Position numbers and translations under genes: made by a program | Notes under the pieces: generated by a model | What the model was told of the DNA's origin: nothing | The model's input: the letters and a program-made list of their open reading frames with translations, nothing else | Databases searched by the model: none | Assembly: GCA_944321955.1 (NCBI GenBank) | Contig: CALUNG010000011.1 | Span: 1 to 64,000, forward strand | DNA: 64,000 nucleotides | Reading direction: 5' to 3' | DNA from: an uncultured Alistipes sp. | GTDB taxonomy: Bacteria; Bacteroidota; Bacteroidia; Bacteroidales; Rikenellaceae | In this document: positions 17,434-25,676 of the stretch, piece by piece | Position numbering within the stretch: the first letter of the stretch is position 1 | Layout of the letters: every line of letters begins with the position of its first letter

Positions 17434-19689
17434 ATGAAGGAACTTGTCATATACCTGCTCGAGGCACTGGCCTGCAGCGGCGTGCTGCTGGGGCTCTATG
17501 CCCTGCTGCTCGAACGCCGCGTGCGCTTTCTCTTCTGCCGGCTCTATCTGCCGGCGGCGATGGTCGTCGCGACGGTCATACCGATGTTGCGCATACCGGT
17601 ATGGAGGGGCGAGGTCATATACCTGCAGCCGAGTACCGCACTGACCGTGGATGACACGGAAACGAACACGGATACAGTCATAGCCGAAGAGGAGGACACG
17701 GCCTTCGACGCCGCAACATGCGTGTTGATATTCTACCTCGCCGGGGTTGCCGTGATGGCGGCCGTGATGGCGGCGCAGATGCTGCGGATACGACGCCTGA
17801 AACGCAACGGCGAATGCACCGCATGCAGACAGTTCGACATCGTACGCACGCGTCAGCACATAGCATCCTTCTCGTTTTTCCGCACGATATACGTGGCGGC
17901 CGACACCCCCGGGGCCGACATGCACACGATAATCTCACACGAGGCAAGCCACATAGCGCACCGTCACTCGGTCGAGCGCATGGTCATGGAGCTGCTCAAG
18001 GCGCTGCTGTGGTGGAATCCCTTCGTGTGGATAGCGGCCAGGCGTCTGGTCGAGGTCGAGGAGTACGAAGCCGACCGCGACGCCATAGACGGAGGCTGCG
18101 ACACATCCGAATATGTTACCACACTACTCAAACACCTGTTCGGCTATAGTCCGGAAATAGCCAACGGGCTGCGCGATTCATTAACCAAAAAGAGACTGAA
18201 AATGATGACAACGAACAAAGGCGGCAGGTACGCCCTGCTGCGAATGGCAACAATCATTCCGGTAACTGCCGGACTTGTGGTGGCATTCTCGTTCACCACC
18301 AGAGCGGCTGAGATACGCCTCGTCGAGAGCCAGGCAAAGGAGCCGCAGACAACCGCGACCACAACGATAACCGTAACGGGCGCCGACACGCAACAGCCAC
18401 AGGCCGTGTCGCAGACGACCCTGCAGGGCGAGCCCGCAGGCCCGGTATATATCATAAACGGAGAGATAAGCCTCGATCCCGAAGCCCTGAAATCGCTCGA
18501 CGTAAACTCGATAAAGAGCGTGTCCGTATTCAAGAACCCGAACGCCGAAGAGCTCAAGGCACTGAACCTCTCAGACGATGAGATTGCCCGCGGTGTGATA
18601 ATGATAGACCTCAAGAGCAACGTGGAACTCGACAGCGAGCGCAAGGCCCGTGAGCAGTTCGACGGCGTGGGCGAGACGCTTGCCAAACCCGTAATCGTCA
18701 TCGACGGCACGGTCATGCCCGAGAGTTTCGAGATCGGATCGCTCGACGTAAACTCGATAAAGAGCGTGACCGTGATCAAGAAGCCGGAGGTCGCTGCGGG
18801 TTATGGCCGCAAAGATGCCGACGGCGTGATCGAGATCACGACGATCAAGGCCCCGCAGGTCAAGGTCGATGTGGCGGAATACGGCTCCGAGAGCATGAAG
18901 AAGGCTGTCGAACAGATGGAGCAGGCTGCCGAACAGATGGAACAGGCCGCCGAACAGATGGAACAGGCCGCGTCGAAGATGAAGATCGCCGGGGACACGC
19001 TCACCCTCGTAACCGGCGGCTTCGAAAACATGAGCGTAGTCTCGACAGGTACATCCGGCTTCAAGAGCAACCTCGACCTCGACTCCATATTGATCGTGGT
19101 CGACGGCAAGGTGATGGAGAAGGGTTTTGAGATCAACTCAATCTCGCCGAACGACATCGCTTCGATGACCGTACTGAAGGGTGCACAGGCAACCGGAAAA
19201 TATGGCGATGCAGCCAAAGACGGCGTGATCGAGATCAGCCTGCGCAATGGATCATCCTCGGTTCAGGCAGAGAGTGCCGCAGCCGGCAGCATGCCGAAAT
19301 TCAACGGCGGCGGCGTGGAGGAGTTCCGCATGTGGGTGCAGACACGCATACGTTACCCGCAGCTGGCCCGCGAGCAGAAGATCGAAGGCACCGTTGTGGC
19401 TGAGTTCACGGTGGGCAAAAACGGCAAGGTAAAGGGCGTCAAAATACTGAAATCCCCCGGCAAACCGCTCTCCGACGAGGTCATGAGGGTAATGAATCAG
19501 GCGCCCGCATGGGAGCCCGGACGCGACGCCAACGGCAAAAAGGCCGAGGTCAAGCTTGTACTCCCGTTCAAGTTCATCATTCAGGAGACTGGAAATCAGC
19601 AACAGGCCGCAGACGAAGGCGAGAAGCTGGCAGAGAAGCTGAAAGGCAAATCAAACGTCATCGACGAGACAACGGTAGTAACCTACTGA
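17434..19689 (+). CDS. BlaR1-type M56 metallopeptidase with plug-like repeats and TonB C-terminal domain
   Basis: 751 residues. TM helices lie at about 5-25, 35-52 and 93-115. The M56 domain has the zinc motif HEASH (169-173) and the downstream acid in EEYEADRD (around 210). A fourth TM (about 270-290) leads to the outside. There follow three plug-like modules (starting near IINGEISLDPEALKSLDVN, VIDGTVMPESFEIGSLDVN and VVDGKVMEKGFEINSISPN), each ending in a GxIxI-type strand. A three-fold EQMEQAA heptad repeat (about 490-508) lies before the third. The C-terminal ~90 residues (MWVQTRIRYPQLAREQKIEG onward) are a TonB energy-transducer domain. The operon partner is BlaI. It probably links a periplasmic or outer-membrane signal to BlaI cleavage. 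Confidence 0.88.
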   Translation: MKELVIYLLEALACSGVLLGLYALLLERRVRFLFCRLYLPAAMVVATVIPMLRIPVWRGEVIYLQPSTALTVDDTETNTDTVIAEEEDTAFDAATCVLIFYLAGVAVMAAVMAAQMLRIRRLKRNGECTACRQFDIVRTRQHIASFSFFRTIYVAADTPGADMHTIISHEASHIAHRHSVERMVMELLKALLWWNPFVWIAARRLVEVEEYEADRDAIDGGCDTSEYVTTLLKHLFGYSPEIANGLRDSLTKKRLKMMTTNKGGRYALLRMATIIPVTAGLVVAFSFTTRAAEIRLVESQAKEPQTTATTTITVTGADTQQPQAVSQTTLQGEPAGPVYIINGEISLDPEALKSLDVNSIKSVSVFKNPNAEELKALNLSDDEIARGVIMIDLKSNVELDSERKAREQFDGVGETLAKPVIVIDGTVMPESFEIGSLDVNSIKSVTVIKKPEVAAGYGRKDADGVIEITTIKAPQVKVDVAEYGSESMKKAVEQMEQAAEQMEQAAEQMEQAASKMKIAGDTLTLVTGGFENMSVVSTGTSGFKSNLDLDSILIVVDGKVMEKGFEINSISPNDIASMTVLKGAQATGKYGDAAKDGVIEISLRNGSSSVQAESAAAGSMPKFNGGGVEEFRMWVQTRIRYPQLAREQKIEGTVVAEFTVGKNGKVKGVKILKSPGKPLSDEVMRVMNQAPAWEPGRDANGKKAEVKLVLPFKFIIQETGNQQQAADEGEKLAEKLKGKSNVIDETTVVTY

Positions 19690-19767
19690 TACAAACCCTC
19701 GGAGGTGCCGCGAGCGAGGCGATACGGCTTGCGGCACCGGCCGATTCCCGACCAAGCATAAGCGCGA

Positions 19768-19802
19768 GGGAGAGTTCCGCAATGTCGAAACTCTCCCTTT
19801 TC
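19768..19802 (+). terminator. Terminator after the M56 gene
   Basis: 9-bp stem GGGAGAGTT / AACTCTCCC (19768-19776 with 19789-19797), then TTTT. Confidence 0.75.
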
Positions 19803-19858
19803 ATGTTCGGGAGGTTACGGCACAACGCGGATGCGGCATATATTACGGCGCCATGACC

Positions 19859-19866
19859 TATATTTG
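19859..19866 (+). promoter_or_regulatory. -7 box of the esterase gene
   Basis: TATATTTG 26 nt before the chosen start at 19892. No good TTTG stands 19-21 bases upstream. It rules out the earlier in-frame ATG at 19853. Confidence 0.5.
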
Positions 19867-19891
19867 CATACGACATAAACAACCTGACCGT

Positions 19892-20782
19892 ATGAAAACC
19901 CTTACAAAAGCCGCCATGCTCTGCTGCCTGCTTGCACTGCCGGCATTCGGTATGGCCCGCAAACCGCTGCGGCAAAGCGGCATCATCGAAGGAACCGTAA
20001 AACACCAGGGCCTCGAACGCGAATACCTGCTTTACATGCCCGACTCTCTGCCCGACGACGCCCCGCTGGTAATCGTCCTGCACGGATACGGCGGCGATGC
20101 CGACCCCGACCGCTACGGATTCAAGGCCGTAGCCGATGCCAACCGTTTCGCCGTATGCTATCCGCGCGGCGAGAAGAACGGCGCAGGCAAACGCGGATGG
20201 AACGTACGCTACCCCTCGCAACACGACATGCACACCGACGACGTAGCCTACATGCGCCGTCTGGCCCGCCATCTGCAGAAACGTTACGGCCTGAGCCGCC
20301 GCAACACCTTCTGCACGGGCATGTCCAACGGCGGCGACATAGCCTACGTACTGGCCTACGAGTGTCCCGACGTCTTTGCGGCCTTCGCCCCCGTCGCCGG
20401 CCTGACGTTCGAGTGGGCATACCGCGAACTCGACGCCAAACGTCCCGTACCGATATGCGAAATCCACGGGACCGCCGACAAGACATCGATGTGGGAGGGC
20501 GACCCCGAAGGCAAAGGCGGCTGGGGCCCCTACATAGGCGTCGAACAGGCCATAGGATATTGGGCCGCCGTAGCCCACTGCACACACGTACAGACCGAAG
20601 AGATCGCCCCGCGCAATCCGGACAACGGACACCGCATATTGCTGCACCGATATCTGGGCGGCGACGACGGCGTCGAGGTGTGGCTCTACGAAATCGAGGG
20701 CGGCAAGCACTCGTGGGGAGACAAGGACATGGACACCGCTGCAGCAGTCTGGCAGTTCTTCAGCAAATACCTTACGCGATAA
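19892..20782 (+). CDS. Secreted alpha/beta-hydrolase esterase (LpqC/PHB-depolymerase-like)
   Basis: 296 residues with a signal peptide (MKTLTKAAMLCCLLALPAFGMA). The fold markers are YLLYMPDSLPDDAPLVIVLHGYGGD (oxyanion region; first strands), FCTGMSNGGDIAYVLA with the nucleophile elbow G-M-S-N-G, an acid in EIHGTADKT and a C-terminal His in GGKHSWGD. This is the feruloyl-esterase/PHB-depolymerase-like class, which cleaves esters of plant or bacterial polymers in the periplasm. The substrate is unknown. Monocistronic between two terminators. Confidence 0.88.
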   Translation: MKTLTKAAMLCCLLALPAFGMARKPLRQSGIIEGTVKHQGLEREYLLYMPDSLPDDAPLVIVLHGYGGDADPDRYGFKAVADANRFAVCYPRGEKNGAGKRGWNVRYPSQHDMHTDDVAYMRRLARHLQKRYGLSRRNTFCTGMSNGGDIAYVLAYECPDVFAAFAPVAGLTFEWAYRELDAKRPVPICEIHGTADKTSMWEGDPEGKGGWGPYIGVEQAIGYWAAVAHCTHVQTEEIAPRNPDNGHRILLHRYLGGDDGVEVWLYEIEGGKHSWGDKDMDTAAAVWQFFSKYLTR

Positions 20783-20795
20783 AAACACATAACAA

Positions 20796-20826
20796 AGCGG
20801 CCGTACCCCGAAAGGTACGGCCGTTT
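20796..20826. terminator. Bidirectional terminator between esterase and the TPR-like gene
   Basis: 10-bp perfect stem CGGCCGTACC / GGTACGGCCG (20798-20807 with 20814-20823), with T-runs on both sides serving the two convergent genes. Confidence 0.8.
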
Positions 20827-20851
20827 CCATTCTCCGTCGTCCAATCCCCTG

Positions 20852-21544
20852 TCAGACCTGACGCAGAGCCTCGATGAAATCGGGATGCAGGGTCCACAGG
20901 TTCTCGGTCTGCAACCACAACTGTCGTGCCAGAGCCGCATGAAGCGGCGGATTGCTCTCAAGGCCCGAAACGTACTCCTCGTCGACAGGATGCTCGGCCG
21001 CACGGAACTCCTCGAGATAGAGGCGGTGGCGCAGGTTCATGACCCGCAATTCGCCCTCGGGTATCTTGCCCGTCTGGCGGAACGACGCCCACATCAACAG
21101 TATGTGCTTCTCGGGCAGCTTGTCCGAAATATCGTTCACGATCTCGTCGAAGAGTTCGTACTCCCCCATCGCCACGTAACAGAACGCCAACAGCGCAACA
21201 CACTCGGTATGATCCTCGGGATCGAGGTCGAGAAGCATCTCGAGCATGCCCGCAGCCATCTCGAAATCGTCGATCAGGAAGTGGTCGACGGCCGACGCAT
21301 ATATCGTCTCGAGGGCCGCACGGGTATTGGGGTGCTCCCACTCGAGGTTGATCTCCTCGTTGTCGGGAACAAGCTCCACGATACGCTGGAAGGCATGAAA
21401 ACGTTCGTTGCAGGCAGCCTCGATGTTCTTGTCGTGCTCCTGCAGCTCGTAAGAGTGACGCAATACGTTGGAAAAATCGTATTCGCCCGTACCGACAATC
21501 TCAAACGTCTGGTTCGGGGTGGGGTTAAGCTGGCATTTTTGCAT
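20852..21544 (-). CDS. TPR-like protein of unknown function
   Basis: 230 residues, strongly acidic and helical. Repeated helix pairs resemble tetratricopeptide units, e.g. ETIYASAVDHFLIDDFEMAAGMLEMLL followed by CVALLAFCYVAMGEYELFDEI. No signal peptide, so cytoplasmic. The start overlaps the cstA stop by 20 nt; the gene is therefore co-translated with the transporter. Its role there is unknown. Confidence that it is a real gene is high; the TPR label is by pattern only. Confidence 0.78.
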   Translation of the reverse strand: MQKCQLNPTPNQTFEIVGTGEYDFSNVLRHSYELQEHDKNIEAACNERFHAFQRIVELVPDNEEINLEWEHPNTRAALETIYASAVDHFLIDDFEMAAGMLEMLLDLDPEDHTECVALLAFCYVAMGEYELFDEIVNDISDKLPEKHILLMWASFRQTGKIPEGELRVMNLRHRLYLEEFRAAEHPVDEEYVSGLESNPPLHAALARQLWLQTENLWTLHPDFIEALRQV

Positions 21545-22952
21545 CTTTACGCAATTTGTATATCATTATTATCAATATGACGAGCGTGGCGGCCCCGCCG
21601 CACAGATAGGCCGTCGGCGTTGAGCCGAGACCCACGAACTGCGACGACACGAAGATGAAGCTCGCACAAATGTATGTCATGAATATGGCCGGCAGCAACG
21701 CTACCCAGTAGTTGCGGCGTCTGCGGGCAAGGTAGACCACAATGCTCCACAGCACGATGGTGGCCAAAGCCTGGTTGGTCCACGAGAAATAGCGCCACAC
21801 AACATCGAAGTCGACAAACGTCAGTCCGAGACCCACCGCAAAGAGCGGCACGCTGATGTAGAGTCGTTTGAGTTTGCTGCGCTGGTCTATGTGGAAGATG
21901 TCGGCAATGATCAGGCGCGCCGAACGGAAAGCCGTATCGCCCGACGTTATCGGGGCGGCTACGACGCCCAGCACCGCAAGGATACCGCCAACAAGTCCCA
22001 GTGTCGTACGCGAAATGGTATTGACGGCCCACGCGGCATCGTTACCGTGTTCGACCATGGCCTGCGACAACCCGTCGGCACCGCCGAAGAAGGCCATTGC
22101 GATGGCCGCCCATACAAGTGCTATGATCGACTCGGCGATCATGGCCCCGTAGAATACCGAACGGCACTCGCGTTCATTGTTGACGCATCGCGCCATCAAC
22201 GGCGACTGCGTAGCATGGAAGCCCGAAATGGCACCGCAGGCGATCGTAATGAAGAGCGTCGGCACGATGGGCATGGCCGCGGGATCGGGCTGCGAATTGT
22301 GCAGGTCGGTGATCTCGGGCACCGTATAGTCTCCGAAAAGGATCACGCCCATCAGTCCCAGTGCCATGAATATCAGCGCAAAGCCGAATACGGGATAGAG
22401 CCGGCCGATGATCTTGTCGACTGGCAGCAGCGTCGCCACGAAGTAGTAGACGATGATGATGGCTATCCACCACAGGTACGATATGTCGGGCAGAAGTCCA
22501 TGCAGGATACTCGCCGGGCTGCGCAGGAACACCACGCCCACAAGTATCAGCAGGATGATCGAGAAGATGCGCATGAACTGCCGCATGCCGCCGCCCAGAT
22601 AGCGTCCCACGATCTCGGGGATGCTCAGTCCGTCGTTGCGCACCAGCATCACGCCCGACACGAAGTCGTGCATGGCGCCCATGAATATGCCGCCGAAGGT
22701 TATCCACAGAAATGCCGACGGGCCGAAGCAGGCACCGAGTATGGCTCCGAAGATGGGGCCTATTCCGGCGATGTTGAGCAGCTGCACCAGAAAAGTGCGC
22801 CAGCGCGGCATCGGTACGTAATCGACTCCGTCATAGAGCCGTTTGCTCGGCACCGCAGCCGCAGGATCGATCTTGCAGACCCGCTCGAGGTAGACGCCGT
22901 AGGTGAAGTAGGCCGTCACGAGCAGGGCCAGACAAACTATGAAGGTTATCAT
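21525..22952 (-). CDS. cstA: Carbon starvation protein A (peptide/pyruvate transporter family)
   Basis: 475 residues, the short CstA form, with about 13 hydrophobic helices. The family motifs are DYVPMPRWRTFLVQLLNIAG (early) , GPIFGAILGACFGPSAFLWI and GGIFMGAMHDFVSG; later SGFHATQSPLMARC and SGDTAFRSARLIIAD. CstA proteins take up peptides or pyruvate during nutrient limitation. First gene of a two-gene unit with the TPR-like gene. The upstream region shows no clear consensus promoter on this strand. Confidence 0.93.
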   Translation of the reverse strand: MITFIVCLALLVTAYFTYGVYLERVCKIDPAAAVPSKRLYDGVDYVPMPRWRTFLVQLLNIAGIGPIFGAILGACFGPSAFLWITFGGIFMGAMHDFVSGVMLVRNDGLSIPEIVGRYLGGGMRQFMRIFSIILLILVGVVFLRSPASILHGLLPDISYLWWIAIIIVYYFVATLLPVDKIIGRLYPVFGFALIFMALGLMGVILFGDYTVPEITDLHNSQPDPAAMPIVPTLFITIACGAISGFHATQSPLMARCVNNERECRSVFYGAMIAESIIALVWAAIAMAFFGGADGLSQAMVEHGNDAAWAVNTISRTTLGLVGGILAVLGVVAAPITSGDTAFRSARLIIADIFHIDQRSKLKRLYISVPLFAVGLGLTFVDFDVVWRYFSWTNQALATIVLWSIVVYLARRRRNYWVALLPAIFMTYICASFIFVSSQFVGLGSTPTAYLCGGAATLVILIIMIYKLRKDAKMPA

Positions 22953-23270
22953 TCAGGTACTATTTAGTTTTAAGTCCTTTAAGTCAAAGTCCGGTTTATA
23001 CTGTACGTTCGCTCTCCGGTCGTTTCGTCACGGCGTTCTGCCGCATGCGTCGTTGCAATGCGTATCGGCCGACATGGACCATACCGCAAGCATCAGGCCT
23101 CACCCATGCCGCCACGCATCGTGTGACTCACAAGAGATTAGCCCCGCCATTATGACGGTACGACCGCCCGTCCGGGCGCAGTGTCGACACCCGAAGAGCG
23201 ATAAGACATGGCGAATATAGCCAAAAAGCGACAAAAAACGGCTCTTTTTCACAAATTCATGCATTAATTC
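22953..23270. other. Intergenic region upstream of cstA and tRNA-Thr
   Basis: About 320 nt between divergent genes. I see no gene and no strong regulatory structure apart from the tRNA promoter that begins at 23271. Confidence 0.5.
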
Positions 23271-23302
23271 TTGATTTTATCGAAAATTTTTTACGATATT
23301 TG
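23271..23302 (+). promoter_or_regulatory. Putative promoter of tRNA-Thr
   Basis: TTGA (23271-23274), 20-base spacer, GATATTTG (23295-23302): one mismatch in each box. Start would be about 25 nt before the tRNA. Confidence 0.5.
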
Positions 23303-23332
23303 CACCCCGAACGGGTATGAAACCCGATGAAG

Positions 23333-23404
23333 GCCGAATTAGCTCAGTGGTAGAGCACTTCACTCGTAATGAAGGGGTCCCGAGTTCAAGTCTCGGATTC
23401 GGCT
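23333..23404 (+). tRNA. tRNA-Thr (anticodon CGT)
   Basis: 72 nt. The acceptor stem GCCGAAT (23333-23339) pairs with ATTCGGC (23397-23403). D-arm AGCTCAGTGGTAGAGC, anticodon arm CTTCA-CTCGTAA-TGAAG with CGT at 23365-23367, T-loop GTTCAAGTC. CCA is not encoded. A strong terminator follows. Confidence 0.95.
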
Positions 23405-24017
23405 CTCAAAATCAAGAGGTTGCATTTCGATGCGACCTCTTTTTTTGCGGTCATACAGGCCAAAAATGGCCCTAAAACACACCTTTGAGGAAAAATGTTG
23501 GACACTTTGTTGGACACCAGGATTGCCGTTCGCGATTGCTTGCGCAGAACGCAAGTGAATGAAAATCAAAGATTGTAAAACAACAAACAATCACAGACAC
23601 CACGCTCACGCATAACCGCATTACATAATCGGAACTACCCGACATATCAGCAAAGCCGGCCATACCAAAACGATTTTGCCACTGCAGCAATGCAATATCC
23701 ATATACGAGAAAATCTCCAGATATAGACTCTCTTCTCGATATTTTACATATCTTTGTATTATACATATCATAAACACGGAAAGTGTAAGTTTATTCTCGT
23801 TGATGGAACGTAGGAAATTCTGATCAGGTAGAGAGAATAGGCACACATCTTGCCGCGTCATATCCATTCATGGATATAGGCGTGGGGCTGTTGCTTTTTT
23901 ATCTACAAGGTTTCCTACGACCTCATCAACTAAACAAGCTTCCGGCATCACGCTTTCTGTTTTTTCAATATTAACCGTCGCCAAAGGTGCCGGAGCGGCA
24001 AAACGAAATCTTATACC
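23405..24017. other. AT-richer non-coding stretch downstream of tRNA-Thr
   Basis: About 610 nt. After the tRNA terminator (23415-23446) base composition drops clearly below the flanks. It contains TGTTGGACACTTTGTTGGACACC-like paired repeats near 23502-23524 (two TGTTGGACAC copies). A -7-like TATCTTTG lies at 23749-23756. No gene is convincing on either strand. It looks like the remains of an insertion at the tRNA 3' end. Confidence 0.5.
23415..23446 (+). terminator. Terminator of tRNA-Thr
   Basis: 10-bp stem AGAGGTTGCA / TGCGACCTCT (23415-23424 with 23431-23440, one G-T pair), then a run of T. Confidence 0.85.
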
Positions 24018-24884
24018 ATGAAGCACTTAATTGCCTTATTGGTTGCCATGACGATTTCATGTTCATGCAGCATCATCGCCCAAACACGAACCGCCTACCT
24101 CGACCTTTACCAGCGCGGAGGGGCCAGGCATCTGAGAACGACGTTAATATTCGATAACAAACCGGTATATATCGGGAAAACCAATCTCGGTGCGATGCTT
24201 AACAAACTGGCGGAATCTGGCTGGGAGACAGATCGGACAATAAACATAAGGAGAAGCATGTGGTCATCCCCTTTTACAAGGCATAAATTTCATATTATTC
24301 TAAAAAAGGAGTACACCGACGGCGAAAATCCGTTTGACGGGCTGGCATCATCAGGCACACGCGATTATAACTCTTACAGCCAGACGAGGAAAGATGTCCA
24401 GGCTGAAAAATCCACGACATACGCCTCCCATGAAATTAAACGCGATTATAACTCTTACAGCCAAACTGGGAAAGATATCCCGACTGAAAAATCCACGACA
24501 TACGACTCTTATGAAATTGAAAACGATATACATGGAAGCATCATACCGGCAAATGCATACCGATACCGTGAAGATATCACAAAACTTGCCATCCCGGAAG
24601 GTATCAAATCAATAGGCGCGGCCGCATTTTACAAATGCAGCAATCTAACAGTCTTAATCATTCCACAAAGCGTCACTAAAATAAACCCGTACGCTTTCGG
24701 TGCATGCAAAAGGCTCAATGAAATATATTGCAAGTCGCCGGTTCCGCCCGCAATAAGCCCAACTACCTTTCATGGGCTACCCAAATCGGCCGTAATATAT
24801 GTTCCGGCAGCGGCCGCCGAGGAGTACAGGCAGGCTCCGGGATGGAATAAATATTCCGACCGCATCATGCCTTTCCATAATTGA
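24018..24884 (+). CDS. Secreted LRR_5 (BspA-like) protein with internal 27-residue duplication
   Basis: 288 residues with a signal-type N-terminus (MKHLIALLVAMTISCSCSIIA, possible lipobox Cys). Residues 115-141 and 142-168 are near-identical 27-residue units (both begin RDYNSYSQT and contain EKSTTY). The C-terminal third has BspA-type leucine-rich repeats (ITKLAIPEGIKSIGAAAFYK, then LTVLIIPQSVTKINPYAFGA) ending with a segment like VPAAAAEEYRQAPGW. Such proteins are surface adhesion modules. Codon use is AT-richer than neighbours, consistent with acquisition at the tRNA. Its own terminator follows. Confidence 0.78.
   Translation: MKHLIALLVAMTISCSCSIIAQTRTAYLDLYQRGGARHLRTTLIFDNKPVYIGKTNLGAMLNKLAESGWETDRTINIRRSMWSSPFTRHKFHIILKKEYTDGENPFDGLASSGTRDYNSYSQTRKDVQAEKSTTYASHEIKRDYNSYSQTGKDIPTEKSTTYDSYEIENDIHGSIIPANAYRYREDITKLAIPEGIKSIGAAAFYKCSNLTVLIIPQSVTKINPYAFGACKRLNEIYCKSPVPPAISPTTFHGLPKSAVIYVPAAAAEEYRQAPGWNKYSDRIMPFHN
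24360..24521 (+). repeat. 81-bp in-frame tandem duplication
   Basis: Copies at 24360-24440 and 24441-24521; the first 23 bases are identical and there are scattered substitutions after that. It encodes the two 27-residue units of the LRR protein. Confidence 0.88.
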
Positions 24885-24914
24885 GACGGGACTGCAATCT
24901 CGTTACGGACATCT

Positions 24915-24950
24915 AAAAGATGCGGGCATTGCCATGTCCGCATCTTTTCG
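24915..24950 (+). terminator. Terminator after the LRR protein gene
   Basis: 15-bp stem (24915-24929 with 24934-24948; one G-T pair) closed by a 4-base loop. The 3' arm itself ends in TTTT. Confidence 0.82.
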
Positions 24951-24974
24951 TAACTTGTGCAAAAATCCGAGGCC

Positions 24975-25364
24975 ATGCGCATCTCTCCTGAAAATATCAC
25001 CAGTCTGAAGCCGGACGAAGTATTCGTCTTCGGAAGCAACATCGCAGGCCTGCACGCCGGCGGAGCCGCACGGTTCGCCATGCAGCGTTTCGGTGCCGTG
25101 TGGGGACAGGGCGTAGGCCTGCAGGGCCAAAGCTATGCCATCCCCACGATGCAGGGCGGTGTCGAGACGATAAAACCCTACGTCGACGACTTCGTCGACT
25201 TCGCCGGTAAAAACCCTCACCTGAAATTCCTCGTCACGGAGATCGGCTGCGGCATAGCAGGCTTCACGCCCGAACAGATCGCGCCGCTCTTCACCCGAGC
25301 CGCCGGGCTGGACAACGTGTGGCTGCCGGCACGCTTTCTGAAGGTGCTGCAGAAGCAGTCGTAA
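24975..25364 (+). CDS. A1S_2505-type macro-like protein
   Basis: 129 residues from MRISPENITSLKPDE. The core DEVFVFGSNIAGLHAGGAARFA, WGQGVGLQGQSYAIPT, and TEIGCGIAGFTPEQIAPLF matches the small family known as A1S_2505 phage non-structural protein, which has a macro-domain-like (ADP-ribose-binding) glycine-rich fold. Function in bacteria is not established. The frame is open 6 codons further upstream, where an earlier ATG would put the start inside the preceding terminator's vicinity. Base composition is normal for the genome, unlike the LRR gene just upstream. Confidence 0.75.
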   Translation: MRISPENITSLKPDEVFVFGSNIAGLHAGGAARFAMQRFGAVWGQGVGLQGQSYAIPTMQGGVETIKPYVDDFVDFAGKNPHLKFLVTEIGCGIAGFTPEQIAPLFTRAAGLDNVWLPARFLKVLQKQS

Positions 25365-25676
25365 ACCATACGGCTGGCGCAACAAGTGCTCACAGGTTCT
25401 CGCAGACAAAGCCGCTGAAGCGGCAGCGGCCGGCCGCATGAACAAATGCAGTCATTCCACTCCGCCGACCGAAACTTTCAGCCCGTCGCCGGCCTCGACA
25501 GTGCCTCCGACCCGCATGGACCGCATGGACGTGCGGAACAGCCGTCACGACGCTGCAAGAGGGCACGAAAACGGCTCGTCGGAGGTACTGCACGGCACCA
25601 ATCGGCGACGGCCCACGTTTTTTTTGTGGGTATTCTGATAAAATTTAACTACTTTTGCCGTGTAATTCGATTCACG
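25365..25676. other. Intergenic region before lnt
   Basis: About 310 nt. The lnt frame stays open through it, but without conserved content, and a promoter -7 box (25650-25657) lies just before the lnt ATG. I see nothing else here. Confidence 0.5.
25650..25657 (+). promoter_or_regulatory. -7 box of lnt-folC
   Basis: TACTTTTG 19 nt before the lnt start. The nearest TTTG (25623-25626) is 23 bases upstream, slightly long. Confidence 0.5.

Noticed and set aside
23472-23867. 131-codon minus-strand frame next to tRNA-Thr
   Set aside because: No recognisable domain, no promoter or ribosome-binding context, and part of it reads the non-coding flank of the tRNA. It could be a fragment of an integrated element but cannot be supported.
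25446-25676. 77-codon N-terminal extension of lnt
   Set aside because: It contains the promoter and low-quality sequence; the Lnt fold begins with the first TM helix after the ATG at 25677.
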